Below are positions 22,526-32,311 of a DNA stretch of 64,000 bases, in pieces. The DNA comes from Daphnia pulex. Taxonomy: Eukaryota; Arthropoda; Branchiopoda; Diplostraca; Daphniidae. Positions within the stretch are counted from its first letter, which is position 1. Each line of letters begins with the position of its first letter. The notes below the pieces were generated by a model. It saw only the letters and a program-made list of their open reading frames with translations, was not told where the DNA came from and made no database searches. The translations under genes and the position numbers were made by a program. The stretch spans positions 2,542,001 through 2,606,000 of the forward strand of contig NC_060027.1 of NCBI RefSeq assembly GCF_021134715.1. Direction: 5' to 3'.

Positions 22526-25500
22526 TCAATCCTCTTGATCGGAAATGATATCGATATATATGATACTCTTAAACTTTGAGCCATTGCAGGACTGAGTGAT
22601 TAACACTTCTTCTTCTTCTTGATCCGGATCTAACTTGATTTTCTTTTTCTCAGGTTCCTCACAAGACTTGGTGAATGCTGATGAATGCATTTGACAAATG
22701 CCGGACTCGACCTTAACATTAGTTTGGGGTTCCTTCAAGCATTCGTTTACTATGGATTGAGACTTTTGACAAGTGCGGGGCTGTAGAACAACTAGATTTT
22801 TCTGTAGCTCTAAAACAAAATCTGTTGCTATTGGTGCAGATTGTTTGCTGGTCCCCGGTTCTTCCTTTAATAGAGGTTTCTCAAATGGCTCTCTGGTTTC
22901 TGGTGTCTGATTTTCAATCGTGGCCGGCGTTCCTTTTAGTTCGAACTCCCGAGACTCGCTGGTGGATTCTTGATGTTGATTCTTACGTTGCTCCACCAAT
23001 TGTTTACTGGCGACTGGTTTTTCGGCGATTCTGTTTGTTTGGAGAGGTTCCTCGAATGACTCATTGTCAATTGACGGTTGTTTTTCCACAGTGCCCGATT
23101 CGGGCTTGATTTCTCTGAGCATTTTTCCCTTGGATAATGGGCTGGCTGCTGATTCTAGACGGTTTTGATTTATGTCTAAGAAAGACTTGCTTGATTCTGA
23201 TAGAGGTGGATCGGTCATGCACGACTTTTCCTTGGTTTCCTTAATCTGGTCTTCGACGGCTTCTTTGGTTTCTAATGGAGATGGGCGCTTCTGTTTAGGG
23301 CACACCTTGTTCAAACGAACTTGTTTTTTCAATTTGGTTTTCTTGCAACGGAATCCCTTGGATGATTTCCGTAATTCGGCTGTCATGTCCATCTTGAGGA
23401 TCTCTCTCAGAGCCATAGTCCCCCAAGCGAAGGCCGGCAAACTGAATTCGAGTACAAGTCCAAGATATACGCCTTCTAAAATAGCAAAGACAAATAACAT
23501 ACTGATAGACAGCGAACAAGAATGTTGTAGTTGAACTGTAGAAGAGTTCAAAATATTTCATAAATTTCACACAAACAATTTGATTCCACTTCTATTTTTG
23601 AACCAGCAGCAAACGAGCACGTCAGCAACAGTAATTTCTGGACATAATTTCCCTATCTATTTATCTACCTACCTAACTTTCATTATAAAAAAAAAGTTTA
23701 ATAATAATATTTTGATATTTAGAGTCCTGAAAATGTTTTTTATGCGAAACATTACAGTAAATAAACAGGAACAAAGCATAGCGATTTATAGAAACAGAGA
23801 AAATTGAAAAATACCTTGCGAGCTGACAGATGGGAGCTCTATTTGGTGTAGTCGATCCAAATCAGACGGAATCAACTTCTGGCCAGGATTATCGTAATGC
23901 ACGAATTTCCATTCCAAATTAGAAGGCCTCAACACCACGGGTCGATAAGCTCCATTTTTAATACCATAAGTCCTACAATCATACACATAATTAACACATA
24001 ACTGAGAAAAGCGGAGTGGTAAAAATCCATGTTTGATTCGAGGAAAAATTAAATACTTTAAACCCGAATTGAAATCCTTTTCCAACAGTCCATCTGCCAA
24101 TAAATGGTCTTTATACCAGTCGGCAACTTCGTTGGCCGGATAAGTAATATTAGAACCAGGAAGCGGCAGAACAACGTCGTAGATGGTGTACTTATTAATG
24201 TTATTTTTGTCGATGAAAATGACTTCTCGTTGATTGTGCTGTCTCTTATTATTATCACGTCCGCCACTGTCGACTTCCATTTCAACCAATAGTTTGATGT
24301 CAAGGTCTATGTTATGGTAATATTTTGTTCATTATTACCTGGAGCATAAACTAGATCACCCACAATCAGTTTTGCACCAAATTTTGCAATGCGCTTGGAG
24401 ACGATAGTGTTCCAGAGAAAACACTGATAGGCGCGAACAAAAGAAAGTCGCAAACAAAAAGGGATCTATAGACAAAAAGAAAATGTTTTAATACTGGAAG
24501 ACAGCGTTTAAAAATTGGCGTCAATGTTTTCAATACATACAGCATTTACTGCTTTATCGAGATTTTCGCCATGGATTTGAATATTAGACAAAAGTTGGGC
24601 TTTTATTGAATTCTTTAGTGTATCCTCATCAAAAGTTAGATCGACAACTCTGGAGAATTTATACTCAATACAAGCCAATGTAATATTCTTAAACCGATTA
24701 TCTCTGATCTTCAACTCGGGATGAGGCTGTAAAAATAAATCAACAGCCTAATAAAAAGGCAAAAAATGTTGAAATATCTACATAATTTGACAATGATTAA
24801 TAATATGAATTACTTCTTGCCATTTCTGTAGTAGAAGCTGCTTTCCGATTAAATGTTTTGGGGCATCTCTTATTAATCCAAAGTGCAGGTTTTCATAATA
24901 ATTTACGAACCCATTATCTTTAAGCGATCTGAGATTCGCCTCAATATGACCCTTATCACCAATTATTTTCCGTAGAGCGATGCTAAAATGATTGCCCTAC
25001 ATAAATTATGAGTAAGTTTTAAGGTAACATTGGTTACGAAGGAATTAAACTGACCTTCAGATCACCCCGCTGAAGGGGTTTAGGGGCGAAGCTGAAATTT
25101 CCAATCGAAATATTTTTGAGGGATTCTGTGAGACAAAGACCAATACAATCCTCCATTTTCATTGTCACTAGTTGACAGTTTGATTTTGATCTTCCAATGT
25201 TGTGTTCAGCAGTCATAAAGCAGTCTGAGCTTTTTCTGTAATTTACGACCAGGAAAGGAATAATGAAAGAAAAAATAAGTCAGGATTTCGATAAAAATAC
25301 CTGAGACTTGTTGCGATATTGTCGATTGCTGTCTTTGTGCTTATCTTTTCTGCGTACATAGTGAATTGAACATAATCAAGTGATCCATCTTGGCGGCGAA
25401 TCTCATCTTGCATATTGCAAATCTTCAAGATTAGTTGTTTACCAACATACACAGGCTCATGGACATGAAACTTCTCTTTCAGAATTTTCTGGAGATTGTC

Positions 25501-26241
25501 TCTCTGATTTTCACTTATATCTGTAATATCAATTTCAGTAGTTTTAATCTCTTCATCATCATCTGTTTTTAACATTATGTCATCAATGCTGTTTAATTGC
25601 TCAGGTGTTATGACAAACTCTCCCTTACAAGGAAAAGGTTTGATAAGAGGATTGTTCATTTTTGTTAAATGAACAACTGATCCATCTAAACTGATTTCAT
25701 GTACCTATAAAAAGGACAAAATTTTAGTGCTGAACTAAATTTTCCTAACAATTTACAACATTCATACCTGGAAATCAGAGCAAGAGTGATTTATATCAGC
25801 AGAAAAGCCTCGTCCTTGAGAAATATATTCAGTGATGCCAATTTCAAAATCATTTTCCAAGTGTAGTTTGTTTTCACTTTTTGCTGCATTTTTCAGATGT
25901 TTCATTAGTAGTCTATTTCTTTTGTTTTCGTACTGCTTTACATTTATTGCTGTAAATTGTGACTTCCTTGTCACTAAGGGTTTGACAAACGATTGCTTCT
26001 CTAAACTAAGCTTCTTTCCTTTTCTTCCTTTAGATGTTTCATTTGATACTTCACCCTTCACTGACAATGCCGGGGAATCATTTAATATTACGTTTCCCTT
26101 CGACGGACCGGCTTTCGTTTCCATGGTATGCTGTTGCTGTTCTTGTTGCTTCAATTTGTATTTAGTAAGGGCCTCAAGGATATTTTCCTTCTTTGGCGAT
26201 TCGTTTGATACAAAGACGATTTCACACTCCTGTTCTTCCAT
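22526..26241 (-). CDS. PUS7-like paralog, copy 2 (catalytic Asp lost)
   Basis: Exons: 26241-25768, 25704-25301, 25235-25055, 24996-24814, 24747-24541, 24465-24339, 24306-24057, 23972-23815, 23475-22526. This gives 977 residues if a 32 nt segment (24338-24307) is spliced out. Read through, it gives an in-frame TAG at 24309-24307. The TruD fold is recognisable: SDFQVHEI, VRAYQCFLWNTIVSKRIAK, VVLPLPGSNITYP, GAYRPVVLRPS, YLGLVLEFSLP. Motif II, GTKDKRAITSQ in copy 1, is here EHNIGRSKSNCQ with no Asp. Motif I has lost its basic residue (DINHSCSDF), and QRFG has become LHFG. The last exon is long and encodes about 270 charged, low-complexity residues ending IIYIDIISDQED. The protein is probably inactive as a synthase. 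A recent pseudogene is the main alternative, but the rest of the frame is clean. Confidence 0.75.
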
Positions 26242-27696
26242 TTTGTCAGACTAGATGATTAAAACAGTTTTAGTATATTTCTTCATCTCCACGTGCCCAC
26301 GACCCGAGTGGAGCACTTGGCCGAGTTTAACAAACTACAACAACAAATCAACAATTGAAATTTAGCAGACAACTAAACACAATGTTGTCAAATCGCTTGA
26401 ATTCGCTCCCGTCATCAGGAAGGCGCTCCGCGGACCGCGGCCCGCGCTACTCCTGCAGACGTGTAGTCCTGTTTGCTGTTCCTGCCTTCTCTCCTCTCCC
26501 CTCTTTTTTTTTTTTTTTTTTTTTTTTAACTTTTTAGTAACTGTTTAAGATAGCATATCAATACAGTAAGTTACAGATACAGTAGGTCGACACAGGTATG
26601 TAACAATCGGTACGTGAGACCAACTAGACTAGCCGAGACAACTGGTTGTATTTTTTTAAAGGGTTCTGATCTTTATTAAAGATGTCCTTTATGGCATCAG
26701 GGCGCCTTATACAATTTACCACACTTAAATCTTTAAATGTGTTCTCATTACCTGACTTGCGCTGGAACCACCTTTCCCTTCCCTTCTCCCCTGCAGAAAA
26801 AAAATGGGGGACGGGACTTCAGCATCCGAATTCCATACCGGAACTCGTGCGAACAAGATGTTCTGGGTTGGATTTTACACAAAACTGTAAAATAAAAATA
26901 GTTTCCATAGTTCTACTATTTACTAGAAGCCTAATTTTTAAAAATAAAAAAAAAAAACGCTCAAAACTAGTGAGAAAAATCATACTTAAAATCATACTTT
27001 TATCTACATAAAATAACGAAAACTTATCCGAGAATAGATTCTAAAAAATTTGAAACGAGCTCGTGAGTCATGCAGGTGAGTTCTCAGGGACCAATTAAAA
27101 CTCGTCTTCTGTAGCCATTGTTGCCTAGTAGTAGTAGGTCGTCGTTAACACCCATTAACCTCGCATCGCATGAAATCCGGTTCCGGTGTTCCGGACTACC
27201 TGTAATAGCACCTTTAAAATGTATACCGGTAATAAATGTATTAAGGGATTCTTGGTCTAATGACAATATATTTAACTTCAATTAGTTCTGAATTATCGCA
27301 TAGGATATCAGTCATATCACAGCGTTAAACGAGGATTTAGGAATATTAACTTGGTTGGAGCAGACAAAAGATGGGTTGGCCCACAAAATTCGATAAATTC
27401 GAATGTTCACTGTCACAAATCTTCAAACGGAAAAAAATTATGGCAATCATGTTTCATACGGGTTGTGTTCAACACTTTCCGTTGAATAAGGCACCTTATT
27501 AAAAAGACGAAAAATTTCCATTTAAATGCTGCTGGGTAGTTTTCCATCGGCGCATTTTACTCCAATTGCCAACTACCTTAAATTCAACTTCAGCAGAAAC
27601 AAAAAACAAATAAAATAACTTGGGCAAAAACTGTAAGAAAAAATTATTTTTCAAGTCTTTTCAAGTTCGTCAAACAGAAGACCTAGACGAGTGCAA
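26242..27696. repeat. spacer between copies 2 and 3, with duplicated segments
   Basis: No gene is seen. The right end of copy 3's 3' side (about 27000-27600) matches 21815-22400. The left part (about 26540-26900) matches 31720-32090, with shared blocks AATAGTAAGTTACAG-like and GACTTCAGCATCCGAATTCC. A T run of about 24 lies near 26503-26526. These are the spacer parts of a tandem duplication unit of about 5 kb. Confidence 0.65.
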
Positions 27697-30600
27697 TCAG
27701 TCCTCTTGTTCGGAAATGAGATCGACATACATGATACTCTTAAACTTTGTGCTTTTCGAAGACGGAATGATTAACACTTCTTCTTCTTCTTGATCTGTGT
27801 CCGGATCTAACTTGGTTTTCTTTTTCTCAGGTTCCTCACAAGATTCGGCGAATGTTGATGAATGCGTTTGAAAAATGCCGGGCTCGACCTTAACATTAGT
27901 TTGGGGTTCCTTCAAGCTTTTGTTTACTTTAGATTGAGGCTTTTGACAAGTGCTGGGCTCTTGAACAATTCGATTTTTCTTAAGCTGTTTTAGTTTAGGT
28001 TTCTTAAATGGCTCCCCGGTTGTTGGTGGCGGATCATCAAGTGTTGCCGGCTCCAGCGTGATTCCTTTAAGTTGCGACTCCCGAGACTCAGTGGTTGATG
28101 GTGAACGATCTTGATTCTTACGTTGCTTAACCGAATGTTTATTGGCGACTTGTTTTTCGGTGATTCTTTTTGTTCGGAGAGGTTCCTCGAATGACTCATT
28201 GTCCCTTGACGGTTGTTTTTCGATAGTGCTCGATTTCAGCTTCATTTCTCTGAGCGTGTGACCATTTGATAATGGGCTGGCTGCTGATTCCGCACGGTTT
28301 CTATGTGTGTCTAATAAAGACTTGCTAGTTTCTGATTGAGGTTGATCGGCGATGCACGGCTTTTCTTTTCTTTTCTTCTTCTGTGGTTCCTCGAGCGCTT
28401 TGTTTGTTGCTAATGGCGACGGATGCTCCTGCCTAGGGCACACCTTGTTCAAACGAACTTGTTTTTTCAACTTGGTTTTCTTGCTATGGAATCCCTTGCA
28501 TGATTTCCGTAATTCGGCTGTCATGTCCATCTTGAGGATCTCTCTCAGAGCCATAGTCCCCCAAGCGAAGGCCGGCAAACTGAATTCGAGCACAAGTCCA
28601 AGATATACGCCTTCTAAAATAGCAAATAAAAATAACATACTGATTGACAGTGAACAAACATGTTGTAGTTGAAGAGTTCCAATATTTCATAAATTTCACA
28701 CAAATAATTTTATTCCACTCCTATTGTTGAACCCACAGCAAACCAGCAAATCAGCAACAGTAATTTCTGGACTGAATTTCCCTACCCATCTATCTACCCA
28801 CCTACCTTCCATTCTTAATCTTAAAGTAATAATATATTTTGGTATTTAGTGTCCTCAAAACGTTTGTGAAGGTACACATTACGTTAAATAAACATAAAGA
28901 AAGCATAGGGACATGAAGCTATAGACAGAGAAACATAAAAAATACCTTGTGAACTGACAGACGGGAGCTCTACTTGTTGTAGTCGATCCAAATCAGACGG
29001 AATCAACTTCTGGTCAGGATTATCGTAATGCACGAATTTCCATTTTAAATCAGAAGGCCTCAACACCACGGGTCGATAAGCTCCATTAATACCATAAGTA
29101 CTATAATCATAAACATAATCCAAAATAAAATATAACTGGGAGGGAAAGTAGGAGTGGCAAAAATACCAAAACTGTATGATCAAAGAATGAATTACTTTAA
29201 ACTCAAATTGAAATCCTTCTCCAACAGTCCATCTGCCGATAAAAGGTCTTTATACCAGTCGGCAACTTCGTTGGCCGGATAAGTAATATTACAACCAGGA
29301 AGCGGTAGAACAGCGTCGTAGATGGTGTAATTGTGAATGTTGTTTTGGTCGATGAAAAGTACTTCTCGTTGATTTTGCTGTCCATTATAATCACGTCTGC
29401 CACTGTCACCTTCCATTTCAATCAATAGTTCGATGTAAAACTCTATATAGCGGATGTATAATGAGATTGTATTATTCTGGTCATTATTACCTGAAGCATA
29501 GACTAGATCACCCACAATCAGTTTTGCACCAAATTTTGCAATGCGCTTGGAGACGATAGTGTTCCAGAGAAAACACTGATAGGCGCGAACAAAAGAAACT
29601 CGCAATTCAAGAGAGATCTATATGAAAAAAAAAAATATATTTTAATATTGAAAGATGGCGTTTAAAAAATTGGCGTAAATGTTTTCAAAATACATACGTC
29701 ATTTACTGCTACAGCGAGATTTTCGCCATGGATTTGAATACTTGACAAAAGTTTGGCTTTGAATGAGTTATTTATATGATGAGTCTCATCAAAGGTTTTA
29801 TGGACAAGCCTTGAGAATTTATACTCAATACAAGCCAATGTAAGGTTGCTTAAATAGTCACCTGTGCTATTTAACTCGGAAGGCTGTAAAATTAAATCAA
29901 TAGCCTAACAAAAAGGCAAGAAATGTTGAATCTACACAACTTGACGATAATTTAAAAATTGAATTACTTCTTGCCATTGTTTTAGTAGTAGCTGCTTTCC
30001 GATTAAATGCTTGGGAACGTCTCTTATAAATCCAAAGTGATTGTTATCATAATAATTTATGAAACCATTATCTTTTAGAGATCTTAAACTCGCCTCAATT
30101 TGACCCTTATTACCAATTACTTTCCGTAGTGCGATGTTAAAATGATTGCCCTACATAAATAATGAGCAAGGTTTAAGGACAGATTCGGTTAGCGACGGAA
30201 TTAAACTGACCTTCAGATCGCCCAGCTGAAGGGGTTGAGGGACGAAACTGAAATTTCCAATTCCAATTGAAGTATGTGAAGCGAGACAAAGACCAATAGA
30301 ATCCTCACTTTTCATCGTCACCAGTTGACTTATTGATCTTGCAAATTTGTTTTCAGCAGTCATGAAGCATTTAGAGCTTTTCCTTTAATTATTTCCGATC
30401 AACAACGGTACAAACGAAAGAAAAATGAAGTTAAGATCACGTTAAAAATACCTGAGTGTTTCGGCCATATTTCTGATTGCTGTCTTTGTGCTTATCTTTT
30501 CGGCGTACAAAACGAATTGAATATAATCAAATAATCCATTTTGGGGATGTCTCTCATCATGCATTTTACAAATCTTCAAGATTAGTTTTCCACAAACAGA

Positions 30601-31439
30601 TACAGGTTCATGGACATAATAATTTTCATTCTCTTTCAGAATTTTCCTAAGGTTGATTCTGTCAATTTCTTCCATTTCAGTTATGTCAATTTCAATAGTT
30701 TTTATCTCCTCATTCGACTTCAACATAATGGCATCAATGTTATTTAATAGGTCATATGTTATGACAAATTTCCCATCACAAGTATTAGGTTTGAAAAGAG
30801 GATTTTTCATCTTTGTTAAATAAACAACTGATCCATCTAAACTGATTTCATGAACCTATAAAAATCATAAAATTTTAGTGCTTTTGGCGAAAAATTTTTT
30901 CAACATTCATACGAACCATACAAAAATTATTAATGCAATACCTGGAAATCAAGATAAGACTGATCTACATCAGCTGAAAAGCCTTTTCCTTGAGAAATAT
31001 ATTCAGTGATGCCAATTTCAAAATCATTTTTCATGTATGTTTTGTTTTCACTCTTTGCTAAATGTTGCACATATTCCAGTTGTAGTCTATTTCTTTCATT
31101 TTCATCATACTGCCATGGTAAAGGATTATACTGCTCTTTATTAACTTCTGTGATTTGGGACTTCCCTAAGGATTTGGCAGATGATTGCTTCTTCAAACTA
31201 ATCTCCTGTCCTTTCTCTTCTTCAGATGTTTCTTTTGATACTTTAGACTTCACTGGCAATGGTCGGGAATCATTTATTGTTTCGTTCTCCTTTGACGAAC
31301 CGGCTTTCATTTTTATGGCATCATGCTGTTGCTGTTCTTGTTGCTTCAATTTGTATTTAGCCAGGGCCTCAAGGATATTTTCTTTCTTCTTTTGCGATTT
31401 GTTTGATACAAAGACGATTTCACACTCCTGTTCTTCCAT
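27697..31439 (-). CDS. PUS7-like paralog, copy 3 (catalytic Asp lost)
   Basis: Exons: 31439-30942, 30855-30452, 30382-30211, 30150-29968, 29904-29698, 29617-29196, 29100-28946, 28613-27697. Phases match copy 1 throughout and give 985 residues. It is the closest relative of copy 2, with the same exon layout and the same long charged tail. Motif I reads DVDQSYLDF (basic residue lost), motif II reads ENKFARSISQ (Asp lost), and NYYG-QRFG has become NYYDNNHFG. Structural motifs (VRAYQCFLWNTIVSKR, AVLPLPGCNITYP, YLGLVLEFSLP) are kept. The tail has EKKKTKLDPD, NVKVEPG and ends IMYVDLISEQED. Exon 6 contains a 48 nt GT...AG segment (29508 region down to about 29461) that is in frame whether spliced or not, at the same place as the 32 nt segment of copy 2. 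It is probably a non-catalytic nuclear protein. Confidence 0.78.
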
Positions 31440-32311
31440 TTTGTCAGACTAGATTTAAATAATTTGTCTACTTCTTCTACTTAGTACTTGGCTACAATTT
31501 CCACGTGCCCATGACCCGCGACCCGAGTGGTCGAATTAACTAAACTAAGCAAGTATTCAACAATTGAATTTTAGCAGAAGCAGACAGATCTAAAAACATA
31601 AAACAATGTTGTCAAACCTTTAAATACCACCCATCCGATAAGATGGCGCACGGCGTTTTATTACTGTTTTTTTGTTATTTTTAATGTTTTTCCTCTCCTC
31701 TACTCCATTTTTTATTTGTACTTTTTTAATTTATGATATGCAAATCAATATGGTAAGTTACAGTCTACAGATACAGTAAGTCAAACTCGATTCAGTAAGT
31801 AAAGTTCGGACTTCGGAACTTGAGACTAACTAGCCGAGACACCAGGTTTTAACTTATATGGGATACAATTTTTATAATAGACGTCCTTTACGGCAACAGG
31901 ACGCCTAATACCATTTACTACACTTTCCATTTCAATTCACATTACCTGACTTGCGCTGCCTTCCTTCTCCTCTGCAGAAAAATGGGGACTTCAGCATCCG
32001 AATTCCGCACCTGCTCGTGCGAACAAGATGTTTTTGATTGGATTTTACACACAACTATGAAAAAAAGATTTCCATAGTTCTGCTATTTACTAGAAGACTA
32101 GAAACTGAACACTTGTACAAAGAAAAATTATATGAGGTAATAATTCATTTTGTCATCTGTCGCAAATTTTTCAAAAAGTGAGTGAATAAAAGTCACAAAA
32201 CATTTGCTTCAATAACACAATAGGCCAGCCAAATTGAAAAGAAAACCACAATTATTCCAGTTAGGAGGATCAATGGGATCATGTGGCATTGTCCACTTGT
32301 CATCTTGCTTA
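31440..32311. repeat. spacer between copies 3 and 4
   Basis: No gene is seen. About 31720-32090 is a diverged copy of 26540-26900. The first 100 bases upstream of the copy 3 ATG resemble those upstream of copy 2 (TTTTGTCAGACTAGAT, CCACGTGCCCA), so the two genes share promoter sequence including a CACGTG E-box-like site. Confidence 0.6.
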
